64,000 bases of DNA from Smittia aterrima (taxonomy: Eukaryota; Arthropoda; Insecta; Diptera; Chironomidae), in contig CP093829.1 of NCBI GenBank assembly GCA_033063855.1, positions 7,140,243 through 7,204,242 on the forward strand, written 5' to 3'. Made by a program: the position numbers and the translations under genes. Positions 1 to 9,393 of this stretch are shown here, in pieces (the first letter of the stretch is position 1; each line of letters begins with the position of its first letter). The notes under the pieces were generated by a model that saw only the letters and a list, made by a program, of their open reading frames with translations, was not told the origin of the DNA and ran no database searches.

Positions 1-63
1 AAAAGCACCAAATACGCGTGGCTGATAATTTAGTGAAAAAGTGAAAAATAAATCGAAATAACA

Positions 64-1260
64 ATGCAAGGGCCTCCTGTTTTCATCGATTTAAGCTTCG
101 AAGATCAAGCTCAAGAGATCCGCAAGTTCCTGAAGAACCTGGGAGCTGAGATTTCAGAGGAAAAGTCGCCGAAAGGAATCGAAGATGATCTTCACAAAAT
201 TTGCGGTGTCTGTGACGTTTGTTTGAAAAAAGATGGAAACGAAGCAGAGATCGACGGAATTCTTACAAGCATCGTCTCAATTATGGTTTCGATTACGCTG
301 GAACGTGGCGAAAATTTAATTTTAGTTTTCTGCGAGAAATTAACCAAGGCACCAACAAAGGAACTCGCCAAGGTTTGCCTCCAATCGTTGTGGCGCCTCT
401 TCAACAATTTGGATCAATCATCGCCTCTTCGTTATCACGTCTACTATCATTTGGTTCAAGTTGCCAAGCAGTGCGATCAAGTCAAAGAAGTATTTACTGG
501 ACTTGATGAGTTGAAGTCTCAATTCGCTCAGTGCCCACCATCAAACGAGCAAATACAGAAGCTTTACCGTTTGCTGCATGATGTCTTGAAGGATAGCCAA
601 TGTGAAGTCGCATCGAAAGTTATGATTGAACTTCTGGGAACGTATACAAACGACAACGCTTCTCATGCAAGAGACGATGCGATGAAATGCATTGTTACAG
701 CTCTCGCCGATCCAAACACATTCTTGTTGGACCCATTGTTGTCGCTGAAACCAGTTCGTTTCCTTGAGGGTGAGCTTATCCACGATCTTCTTTCCATCTT
801 CGTGTCCGAGAAGTTGCAAAGCTACATGCAGTTCTACCAGAATCACAAGGAATTTGTTACATCGCAGGGACTGAATCATGAACAGAACATCAGAAAGATG
901 CGTTTGTTATCGTTCATGCAGTTGGCTGAAGGAAATCCAGAAATGAGTTTCACTCTTCTCAAAGACGAATTGCAAATTGATGAAAGCGAAGTTGAATCAT
1001 TCATTATTGAAGTATTGAAAACGAAGTTGGTACGCGCTCGAATTGATCAACGTGAACGTAAAGTTCACATCTCAAGCACAATGCATCGTACATTCGGTCG
1101 CAATCAATGGCAGCAACTCCACGATTTACTCTTCACCTGGCGTGACAACTTAACGCTCGTTCAGAAGAACATCTCTAACATTTCCATCACTCAGGCAGAG
1201 AACAAAAGTCAAGCACCCATCTCGATCACGACAAGCGCTGGAAAACGTCAACAATTCTAA
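64..1260 (+). CDS. eIF3m: Eukaryotic translation initiation factor 3 subunit M (Tango7 orthologue)
   Basis: An intronless 398-residue frame opens with the ATG at 64, preceded by an A-rich leader (aaataaca). The product matches eIF3m in length and in its opening, [20 protein letters not shown]. The N-terminal two thirds is helical-repeat sequence; the last third (about residues 200-350) has the pattern of a PCI domain, including [17 protein letters not shown] and the conserved [15 protein letters not shown]. eIF3m is a cytoplasmic subunit of the eIF3 complex, which recruits the 40S ribosome to mRNA. The Drosophila orthologue is called Tango7 because its loss disturbs Golgi organisation. Its neighbour Sec31 is transcribed toward it, with 339 bases between the two stop codons. 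The first 63 bases of the window hold only part of the 5' leader. The antisense and shifted frames inside are shadows. Confidence 0.96.
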   Translation: MQGPPVFIDLSFEDQAQEIRKFLKNLGAEISEEKSPKGIEDDLHKICGVCDVCLKKDGNEAEIDGILTSIVSIMVSITLERGENLILVFCEKLTKAPTKELAKVCLQSLWRLFNNLDQSSPLRYHVYYHLVQVAKQCDQVKEVFTGLDELKSQFAQCPPSNEQIQKLYRLLHDVLKDSQCEVASKVMIELLGTYTNDNASHARDDAMKCIVTALADPNTFLLDPLLSLKPVRFLEGELIHDLLSIFVSEKLQSYMQFYQNHKEFVTSQGLNHEQNIRKMRLLSFMQLAEGNPEMSFTLLKDELQIDESEVESFIIEVLKTKLVRARIDQRERKVHISSTMHRTFGRNQWQQLHDLLFTWRDNLTLVQKNISNISITQAENKSQAPISITTSAGKRQQF

Positions 1261-1326
1261 ATGGAGCGATAGATTTTTCGATTAAAATAATATTCAATGA
1301 TTTGATTTGTAATATGAACTAAGGAA

Positions 1327-1332
1327 AATAAA
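1327..1332 (+). terminator. Poly(A) signal of eIF3m
   Basis: AATAAA lies 67 bases after the eIF3m stop, in an AT-rich run followed by a T-rich stretch, as expected for cleavage and polyadenylation. Confidence 0.6.
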
Positions 1333-1420
1333 AAATTCCTTAAGAATCTTAATTCAATTTTCTTTTTATTTATTTTTCTTTCAGCAAATGAAAAACTAAA
1401 TTTTGTTTTAAAGACTTTTA

Positions 1421-1426
1421 TTTATT
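1421..1426 (-). terminator. Poly(A) signal of Sec31
   Basis: TTTATT on the + strand reads AATAAA on the Sec31 strand, 174 bases past its stop. The two convergent genes therefore have signals about 90 bases apart and back to back. Confidence 0.5.
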
Positions 1427-1599
1427 AAAGAATAAGACATTCCGCTCTCAGACATTCAAGAGAGTTAGGCGGTGATATAAACGAATAGATATATAGAATT
1501 TAATCGATTTAATTTAAACTTTAGTTAGCAAAGGCTGCAAATCAACGAACGAACGAAACAACCTGTTAAGTCAACTTAAACTGATTTGTATTGCCGTGT

Positions 1600-4500
1600 T
1601 CATCTCAAATACACTTGATGTTGAAGAGCCAGTTGCAGAAGGATTTTAATTCCTGGCATGAAGCTCGCTATTTTCGAGAAATCTGGACCTGACACCATTT
1701 GCGTGTGAAGGCCGAGGCCATTGCCGTAGTCTCCTATTTGAATTAATTGCACCAGTTGATTTAAAGACTCCAATGTACTTTGTGATAGCTGAAGAGAAAT
1801 ATTTCATTAGAATGAGAAATATTTATTGAGAAATTTAATATTCTTACCCGATTTTCACGAAGAAGATCGTAAAGTAACTCCAACCGCTTTGAAACGTCAT
1901 CAAGTTTTCGTTTAGTTTGCTGGAATTTAAAAGACATCGTCAGACTTTATCAAGACAATTATTCATTTGCTTTAATTTACCGGATTTCCCGCGGCGTTGA
2001 TGCATTGCGTTTTCAACTCCTCGAGAACAGTCTGAAGATAAATGAATTCTTCTGGCAGTGGAAGTTTTTGCTTCGGTGGTTCCCTAACTGCAGGAGGAGG
2101 CGACACAGTTTTCTGCAGTTGCGGCTGGGACTGCTGCTGTCCCGAGAAGTTTTGGAAATTTGAATAGTTCACTTGATTTTGCTGCATTGGTTGTTGAACA
2201 TGCTGCTCAGGTTGGTAAATTCCTGTAGGAGGACCTTGGCTCATTGAAGGTGGCATTGATTGATTCTGGAATGGCGCTCCGCCGAACTGTTGTTGCTGAT
2301 ACATTTGCTCGTTCGGTTGTGGATCAACGGCTCCGAAAATCGGGTGCATTATTGGCGCAGCAGCAACGACTTCTTTCTTCTAAAATTCCAAATAAATCAA
2401 TGATTAAAGAAAAAGTTTGAGATTTCAAGTCGAAGAGGACGAAAAAGCTTTTGGATCGTCAATGAATAATTTCATAAAATTTTAATGGGAAATGGATTGT
2501 TATGCGATGGAAGAAAAATTCGTAAAACTTGTTATTATCAAAAACCAAGACAAGAAAAACTTCGCAGTCAATCAAAAAAGGTAAGAAGTTAGACTCTATT
2601 AAACAACAAAGCTATTCTAAAGTCGTGAAGACGCGGAAATCTGAGTCAAACCTCGTGATGACCATCGGAGTGTTTTTCTCGCCACTTTTTAGTGCCAGCA
2701 TGTTCAGCTTGAGCGTTTTTGGACTGAACAAGATAATTGATAGATTTAAAAATATCGGAAGACAGAGATGTTTAATAGACTTCGAGGAGTGTTAAGTTAA
2801 AATCTCACCGTTGATTTAGGTTTGAACTCTGGAGGATCATTCCAGCCTGGAGGTGGCGTTGGATTCCTTATCATTGAAGGCGGAGGAGCTGAACCATTTA
2901 CGTTTTGAGACGTTCCATAGTTTTGTTGATCCCAACCCATCGATGGCTGCTGAGTTATTGGATTCATAGGATTCATTGTTTGGGGAGCGAACGAAGCTCC
3001 GATAGGTTGAGTGTTAAAAGACGTTGGTTGTTGACCAAACGGCGAAGATTGAATGGGACTCGTGTTAAATGCTTGATTTCCGTACATCACTGCAGGAGCT
3101 GCATTCTGTCCATAAGAATTAGGAACTGATTGAGCAGGAGCTCCGCCATACATCGTCGAAGGCGCTGGAGTTTGTCCATAGCTTGGTCCTGATTGAACAG
3201 AAGGATCGAGTAGGCGTTTCGGCTTAGGCAATGCGCTTGCTTGCGAGGCACTTCCAACACTCGAAACACTTGCTGGTCGCGGTGGTTGTGGCAAATTTTC
3301 TGTCGGATTCATCATGGCAGGAGGTGGTTTAGAAGCTTGAGGTGGCCAAGGAATCTGCGTTGGCGCAGCATCGAAATGATTGTTCAAACCAGAACCTGCA
3401 TTTGGGAGGCCAGTGTTAAAGGTTGGAACCGTTGGAAGAGCAGAGTTGATCGTTGGGATTGCCGGTGCTGGTTGATAGAATCCTGGTTGACTCGATGTAG
3501 AGATAGTTCGAGGATGCGACAAGCGTGGCGCCATATTTTGAAAAACATTTTGTTGACTTGGTTTTCGTCCATAAGGAATTGCTTGTTGAAGTTGTTGCTG
3601 CTTGTGTCCAAGAGCATAGTAGAGCCTTTCACGAAGATCAATGATGTTAGCGTCGTCTTGAGATGTTCCAATATATGTCAAAGCCATGTCGAGTGAACCT
3701 TGAGTTGCTAGGAGCGACGCATATTTCGATAGAAGTTCAGCATACTTTCCATAAACGGGAACTTGCTTTCCTTGTAGTTCCATTGCCTTGCTTAGAAGCA
3801 CAATAATTTCAACCAGATCTTGAAGTTTCTCTGAATCCTCTAACGAGTCAGGTCCGTTAATTGAACTCCACGCATCAACAATTCGTTCAATATTTCCAGC
3901 ACAAATGTAACAAAGAATCGAGTTCTTTACAATGCTTTGATCTCCGCCAGACTCGATTTGCAATCGTTCGCCTAAGCGTTCACATAGAAGTGACGATTGA
4001 TCGCTACTGTGGGTGAGGGCAGCTACGAGTGCTTCCTTCCACGAATCAATTGTACATTGTGAAATTACTCCACTCCAATCTGCCATTACCATCGCAGAGA
4101 TAAGATTTGAGATAAAGCTGTCGTTGTTCTTTAAGTATCGGTATTGAGTCTTTGCTAATAAGTCACTTCCACCAAGAGACGCAAGGATGATAGCATCTGT
4201 TGACCGATCAGCATTCATGCACAACTCAACTGCGGCTGGAATATTTCCTGTCAAAAGAGCTTCGCAAATTAATCCTTCAGATCCAGTCGTTGCCAGTTTG
4301 TAAGGAATCTTTGCTCCAGAGCTTTCGGTGTCCTTGATTCCATTCATTTCGAATCCATCCAAGTTCTAAATTAAAGAAAAAGTTTATAGTATTGTCCATG
4401 GAAGTTAAAAGAAATTTAAGTAGAACAAATTAATTAAAAATGCTAACGAGCCTTACCGACAAGTTGTCATCACTTGAACTCTCTTCGCTTGAATCAATCT

Positions 4501-6214
4501 TTGATTGTAATAAATTGGAAAAGTGGAAGAGAGTGCAAAAGGTTTTCAAGGTTGGATTAGCAAGGAAGTCTTAAGCAATAAGTGAGTGTCAATGGTAACG
4601 AAAATTTGATTGAAAACTTACTCGGGTTAGTTTAGAGATTTGATCAGTTATTCCATCAACACCATTGCTAAGGTTTGAGTCATTTGGCTCCATAAATTTG
4701 CTGAACTTGCTGGAAACGTCTTCAGATTGATAGCCTAAAAGAAAATGTTCTTAGAAATCGTCAAACTGAAATCTTTAAAATGTAATCTTACCAAGTAAGT
4801 TGAGGAATTCGCCTGTCGTGTTTTCTTCAAAATATGCTTTGAGGAAGTACCAAACAAATCGATTGTGTTGATCGCCTGCGTCATCAGCTTTTTGTCGACA
4901 ATAATCAGCAAAGTTTCCTTGCGACATAACATTCTCGAGTTCACTAGAGCGTTTAACAAGGCCTTCATCTGTCACCAATTGCTTCATTTCAATTTGTCGA
5001 CTGTTAGCGTTGAATGTAACAATTTTTCCTCCGAATCCAAATGAAATTCCCGATGGTCGTTTCAACCATTTTGGTGGCTTTACCATATCATGATAAACAA
5101 CAGATTGCGCGGTCTGATGATGACTTTCTGGTGCAATCGAATCCATTCCAGGGAACGAGTCAGCAATCTTGCTTGAGGTTTGAACTTGCTGTTGTGTTCC
5201 TCCGAACAGAGAGTAAATCGAAACATTTCCATCAAAGCTTGAAGCAGCAACAACTGCAGGGTTTCTAGGACACCATGAGACGTCTGAGTACCATTGGCTT
5301 GTTGATGCAATTTCCGATAAGATCTCTGGGTGACCGTCTTCAGAGTTGGCATTCCACGAGAGAATTTTGTTGTCCTTGGCACACGAAATCATTAGCTCTG
5401 GATCAGTTGGGCACCAAGTCATGCCAAGTACTCCGCGATTGTGAATTTGGAGAGTTTTCGAGGGAGCAGTTGCATAACGAAGATCCCACAGTTGAATGAC
5501 TGGAGATTGGTCGTCTTCACTGGCAAGCCATAATTGCGTTGCGACATCAGGATGCCATTGAACTACACGCCAGCGAACTCTGGATTGGGAATCGCTCAAC
5601 TTAATTATTGGCTCGTTCTTTCGTAAATCCCAAATCACACAGCGAGTCGCAAATGATGAAGCAAGAATATGTTGAACTTGACGATTCCAAGCAACTCCAC
5701 ACACGTCTTCAGATGGTTGTGTCTTTGCTCCTGGTGTCATTGGAACGCTTGTGTTGTTAACATCCCAAATGAAGATCTCGGAATCAGAAGCCGCTGATGC
5801 GATCAGATTTGACTTGAATGGATTATAATCAACAGTTCGAACTGGTCCAGTGTGCTTATCGGACTGAGCGACCAAGGCATCTTCTCCAGCTAACATCTTC
5901 GAGACGCTGTATATTTTAAGCAAGCCTCCTTCGCAGCCTCCAACGATTACTCCATTCGGATAATTTCCTGCATTGTCAAATGGACTCCACACGATTTTAT
6001 GAAACTTGTGAGCACTTTGTTGAGTTCCATAAAGTTCCAAATCATAGCCGGGATCTGTGAGGTTCAACGAGTACAGCTCTAAAGTTGGACTCGAAGCGTT
6101 TAGTGATGTGTCAAGTAATTGTTGAGCAGCAGTTCCGGCAGCCAAAAATATCGGCGATTGCTGCTGCGGTGACCAAGCGATGTTAACAGATTTTTGTAGT
6201 TCCTTGATCTTCAT
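1600..6214 (-). CDS. Sec31: COPII outer-coat protein Sec31
   Basis: Seven exons, read from high to low coordinates, join in phase: 4792-6214, 4622-4734, 4457-4498, 2809-4365, 1981-2379, 1848-1919, 1600-1788. They give about 1264 residues, close to the length of animal Sec31. I chose the ATG at 6214 (MKIKELQKSVNIAWSP), which matches the family; a longer frame would need a GTG start. Exon 1 encodes the N-terminal WD40 propeller (about residues 1-380; for example HTGPVRTVDYNPFKSNLIAS, WDLRY, GVLGMTWCPTD). Exon 4 begins with the alpha-solenoid that builds the cage edge (GNIPAAVELCM), followed by a long Pro/Gln/Ser-rich linker that in the family contacts Sec23/Sec24. Exons 5-7 end in the helical C-terminal domain. 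Sec31 with Sec13 forms the outer cage of ER-exit vesicles. A further possible exon at 2652-2723 is listed separately. Confidence 0.95.
2652..2723 (-). other. Candidate 72-base cassette exon of Sec31
   Basis: Inside the 429-base intron between Sec31 exons 4 and 5 is a segment with a TTGTTCAG acceptor and a GAG|GTTTGA donor. It is open in the phase needed (phase 0 on both sides), 24 codons long, and encodes a Lys/His-rich peptide beginning SKNAQAEHAGTKKW. It is noticeably richer in G and C than the rest of the intron. Inclusion would insert it between the ...FKPKST end of exon 4 and the KKEVVAAAP start of exon 5, within the disordered linker. The donor is not a strong consensus. This is inference from splice sites and phase only. 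Confidence 0.4.
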
Positions 6215-7042
6215 CTTTGTTGACACTCGTTGTCCTTATCGGCAAGTGAATCGACTAAAAATAATAAAAATCCACAATCACAAATAATTTTCTTTCGAAC
6301 TTTTCACTTGTTTATTGAAGGAATCTTTGACTCCACTTCAGTGAGAACAGTTACCGGTATTGTCACAAGGTGATTGTTGATTTTACACACAAACAAATGG
6401 CTTAACTTCTGTATATAAAGGCGTATTTAGAATTTTCCGTATTTTCGATGATGTTGGCAGATTTGACTTGGAACGATTCTAAGTTTTCATCAATGATGTC
6501 ACGACAATAACAAGTTGATTTTTAAATTTATTGAAAACGTCCAATTTGAAATCTCGCTTTCGTTAAATTCTCGGTTATTTGATTCAATAAATAAAAGTAA
6601 AATTTAAAAGAGCTAACTCAAGTCAAATAAAAGAAAATTCAGAGAAGAAGATATTCTCCTTTTATTTGTTTATGTCACTCGAATTCTTATTAGAAAAAGA
6701 AGACAATTTTACTTTTTCGAATGTTCTTGAAAATAAGGCGAATAAAATTTATGTATAAAAATCCATACAAATCTGAAATAAACAGGCATTCAAGTTTAAG
6801 AACCCAAAGTGATAACCTCATCTCAAGTTTATTCTCAATTTAGTGTTCAAACGGTCTTTTTAAAGACCACGTGAATATCTCAAAGAAGTCCGAATCAGAA
6901 TTTCAGCAATCTTTGTTGCTTTATGAAATAAAATATTTAAAACTTCAGTTCAGTTAGAACCGTCAATCAAGAGAGTTTTAAAACTTTAAAGTGTATTCCG
7001 ACACTTTCGCAATCCAAATAATTTAAATTTGAGTGTAATTAA
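6215..7042. other. Divergent intergenic region, Sec31 / LRR-BTB gene
   Basis: These 828 bases separate the Sec31 start (-) from the LRR-BTB start (+). No credible reading frame is present. The right half is strongly AT-rich and holds a TATA-like element at 6754; the part near 6230-6500 should contain the Sec31 leader and promoter, but no clear core motif was found there. Confidence 0.6.
6754..6760 (+). promoter_or_regulatory. Possible TATA box of the LRR-BTB gene
   Basis: TATAAAA stands 289 bases before the LRR-BTB start codon in an AT-rich context, with a weak initiator-like CATTCAAG about 35 bases downstream. If used, the 5' leader would be about 250 bases. AT richness makes a chance match plausible. 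Confidence 0.3.
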
Positions 7043-8173
7043 ATGATTCAACGCGAAAGTTTCATTCAAAAACTGCTTTCTGAAATGAAAATCATCTATT
7101 CATATAACAAATCTTATTGCTACGTGGGCATTGTTGAAAACGCGGTGATAACAGAACCAGCTCAAGAAATAGAAATTTTCAAAGGAGAACATCTAAACGG
7201 AAAGACTGATTTTGACGTCAGCACGCTTTACTTTGTGAACTCACCAAATCTACTTTATTTTCCACGAGATCTAAACAAACATTTTCTTAAATTGCAACAT
7301 TTGTATTTCAAGAATTGCGGAATCAAGGAAATTTCGAAACGAAACTTGAAAGGCTATCAAAATTTGAGCACACTTCACTTGGTAAAATGCCAGTTGACAT
7401 CACTTCCGGATGATTTATTCACTAAGATGCCGAACTTGACTTCAGTTTCATTCGATAACAATCAAATCGAGTCAGCATCTTCCAAATTCTTGGAGCCTTT
7501 CGTCGGAAAATCAAGAATCAAAATTGATCTCTGTTTCAACAAAAATATTGATGCAGACTTCGACTCAATAAATATCAAGGGATCAACACACGAATCGCTC
7601 GAGGATCTTATGAAAGAGATCGACGAAAAATGCCACAAAACAATAGTAACGCCAGCAGCTGAAGATTTCAATCATTTAATCAAGAATTTGTGGACTTCCA
7701 GAGACTATTCTGATTTGAAGATCATCTCAGGCAACAAGGAATTTAACGTTCATCGAATCATTCTTGCAGCTCGCAGCCCAGTAATGGCAGAGATCATTGA
7801 GGATAATAAGGAAGCAACAGAAATTAAAATAAATGATTTCAGTCCACTGGCAGTTGAGTCACTACTTCACTTCGTCTACACTAACGAAACTATTCATGAT
7901 AACAACTATACAGAGAATTTCGTTATCGCACATCAATTCAAAATCTTGAAAATGGAATCCATCTACGAAGGAATTATTTCCAACAATCTCCAAAGCTCTA
8001 ACGCTGACAAAGCTTTTCCGATCGCCGATAAAAACGCAACAAACGATTTGAAGAAAAAAGCTTTCAAAATTATTGCTGACAAGTTTCATTTGCCTGAAAC
8101 ATTGATGGATAATCCAATCAAACTGAAGAAGGCAATTGACATTCACCATGAATTAGAAAAGTTGCGTGAATAG
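7043..8173 (+). CDS. Leucine-rich repeat protein fused to a BTB/POZ domain
   Basis: An intronless 376-residue frame starts at the first ATG after several stops (aattaaATG). Residues about 25-150 hold a Cys-containing N-terminal cap followed by several leucine-rich repeats, with motifs such as LQHLYFKNCGIKEI, LSTLHLVKCQLTSLPDDLF and LTSVSFDNNQIES. Residues about 205-305 form a BTB domain with the usual landmarks: YSDLKIISGNKEFNVHRIIL, AARSPVMAEI, FSPLAVESLLHFVYT. A helical tail follows (about 310-376). BTB proteins of this MATH-BTB/SPOP-like type often act as dimeric Cullin-3 adaptors, so the LRRs might serve as substrate-binding part; that is inference. The LRR part resembles the secreted LRR proteins common in flies and midges, yet no signal peptide is visible, which suits a cytosolic protein. 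Intronless structure would fit a retrocopy origin. AATAAA at 8267-8272 is a likely poly(A) signal. I know no named orthologue. Confidence 0.85.
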   Translation: MIQRESFIQKLLSEMKIIYSYNKSYCYVGIVENAVITEPAQEIEIFKGEHLNGKTDFDVSTLYFVNSPNLLYFPRDLNKHFLKLQHLYFKNCGIKEISKRNLKGYQNLSTLHLVKCQLTSLPDDLFTKMPNLTSVSFDNNQIESASSKFLEPFVGKSRIKIDLCFNKNIDADFDSINIKGSTHESLEDLMKEIDEKCHKTIVTPAAEDFNHLIKNLWTSRDYSDLKIISGNKEFNVHRIILAARSPVMAEIIEDNKEATEIKINDFSPLAVESLLHFVYTNETIHDNNYTENFVIAHQFKILKMESIYEGIISNNLQSSNADKAFPIADKNATNDLKKKAFKIIADKFHLPETLMDNPIKLKKAIDIHHELEKLRE

Positions 8174-8474
8174 CGAAACAGCCTCTCGGTTAAAGGAAAA
8201 TATTTAATCAAACAAAATGTATGATTTTTCGAAGAATTAAAATATGTAATTTTCATTGATTAAAAAAATAAATTTCTATTTCAATAAATTGAATTCTTTG
8301 TTCAAATTGATTAGCACTTTTCGTTTCCAGTCGAGTCGATGAAATCAAGAATCTTTTAGAAAAATTGATTAAAAAGCTGGACCGCTCAATTTGATAATTG
8401 CAGAATTTCTAAATTTGACACCTGCTTTCAATAAACATTTTTTAACTACATACTAATTTTTATTTCATGCCTCA

Positions 8475-8480
8475 TTTATT
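8475..8480 (-). terminator. Poly(A) signal of the secreted repeat-protein gene
   Basis: AATAAA on the - strand lies 39 bases past the stop codon of the small repeat protein, before the 3' end of the convergent LRR-BTB gene. Confidence 0.5.
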
Positions 8481-8519
8481 CAAATATGTTTAATTAAATC
8501 AGAATATCAAAAAGAGTGT

Positions 8520-9035
8520 TTAATAGAAAGCTGGCTTTCTCTCTCTCTTTGGTTTTGGTGATCCAGTTGGTTTTCCCTTGGCATCAGCCGATTTTCCGGT
8601 TGGTTTTCCCTTGGCATCAGCCGATTTTCCAGCGTCAGCAGGTTTTCCTCCAGCTGCTGGTTTACCTGCTTCTGCGGGTTTTCCATTAGCGGCGGGCTTA
8701 CCAGCTTCAGCGGGCTTTCCTCCAGCTGCTGGCTTTCCTGCTTCAGCGGGTTTTCCTCCAGCTGCTGGCTTTCCTGCTTCAGCGGGCTTTCCTCCAGCTG
8801 CTGGCTTTCCTGCTTCAGCGGGTTTTCCTCCAGCTGCTGGCTTTCCTGCTTCAGCGGGCTTTCCTCCAGCTGCTGGCTTTCCAGCTTCAGCGGGTTTACC
8901 AGCAGGTTTTCCTATTTTTGATTTTACAACTTAAACTAATTTTCAATCAAACTCTTTGTGTGTTTCACCTGTAGTTTTCTGTGCTTGAGCAACAGCCACT
9001 AAAGCAACAAATGCGAACAAGATGAGGAATTTCAT
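8520..9035 (-). CDS. Small secreted Lys/Pro/Ala/Gly repeat protein
   Basis: Two exons, 8969-9035 and 8520-8911, join in phase across a 57-base intron and give 152 residues. The first 18-20 residues (MKFLILFAFVALVAVAQA) are a clear signal peptide. The mature protein is almost wholly low-complexity: about seven copies of a 12-residue unit, GGKPAEAGKPAA with minor variants, then two copies of an 11-residue unit GKPTGKSADAK, ending in a basic tail PKPKRERKPAFY. It has no cysteine and no aromatic residue until the last two positions. A TATA box and a TCAGT initiator stand upstream. I do not recognise the protein. Its composition suggests an extended, strongly basic secreted polymer-like protein (salivary, cuticular, peritrophic or stress-related are all possible), but nothing in the sequence decides. 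The antisense strand is open across the repeat by symmetry of the repeat and is a shadow. Confidence 0.85.
8641..8911. repeat. 36-base coding minisatellite with 72-base higher-order unit
   Basis: Seven 36-base units run head to tail: 8641-8676, 8677-8712, 8713-8748, 8749-8784, 8785-8820, 8821-8856, 8857-8892, then a partial unit to the intron acceptor. Units 3 and 5 are identical to each other, and units 4 and 6 are identical to each other; the two types differ by one C/T, so 8713-8784 and 8785-8856 are exact 72-base copies. Units 1 and 2 are the most diverged. Two 33-base units (8569-8601, 8602-8634) form a second short array next to it. Confidence 0.95.
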
Positions 9036-9076
9036 TGTAGAATTGTTCAGATTATCTCGAAAACCGGAGTAGAAAG

Positions 9077-9113
9077 ACTGATGACAAAATAGTCAAAATG
9101 CTCGATATTTATA
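9077..9113 (-). promoter_or_regulatory. TATA/Inr core promoter of the secreted repeat-protein gene
   Basis: On the - strand TATAAATA (9106-9113) is followed by an arthropod initiator TCAGT (9077-9081), with the T of TATA about 34 bases before the A of the initiator. The start codon is 44 bases after the initiator, giving a short leader. Spacing and sequence are those of a focused insect promoter typical of strongly and tissue-specifically expressed genes. Confidence 0.65.
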
Positions 9114-9339
9114 TGAATTTGATTTTGCAACTTCATGTCAGAAAACATAATAATTTGAGAAATAATGTCGAACATATTTTTTCAGAAAGGAAATGTTTCC
9201 GTTGACTACAAAATGAAACTCATTTGTCAGAAGGAAGGAAACTTGATGTAAACCAAAGCAACTCTAACATCATTGATGTCAAAGTTTGTAAAAGTTTAAT
9301 TAAAAGAAGAAAAAATAATTTGTAAGTTTAATTTAATTT

Positions 9340-9345
9340 TTTATT
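9340..9345 (-). terminator. Poly(A) signal of alpha-COP
   Basis: AATAAA on the - strand begins 49 bases past the alpha-COP stop codon at 9394. The rest of the 358-base gap to the repeat-protein gene (9036-9393) shows no gene. Confidence 0.5.
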
Positions 9346-9393
9346 TTGAATTATAAAATCTGTAGCATAGTAATATTGAGATAAGTAATTTCT

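Noticed and set aside
2529..2795. 88-codon + strand frame in a Sec31 intron
   Set aside because: It begins without ATG, lies antisense to the candidate 72-base Sec31 exon, and has no family resemblance.
6215..6226. Sec31 start at a GTG at 6226
   Set aside because: Needs a non-ATG start; the ATG at 6214 gives the conserved N-terminus MKIKELQK.
8578..8934. 118-codon + strand frame of FPASAGFPPAAG repeats
   Set aside because: It is the antisense of the secreted repeat gene. The - strand has a signal peptide, promoter, intron and poly(A) signal; this frame opens only because the 36-base repeat is a multiple of three. It also lacks an ATG at its start.
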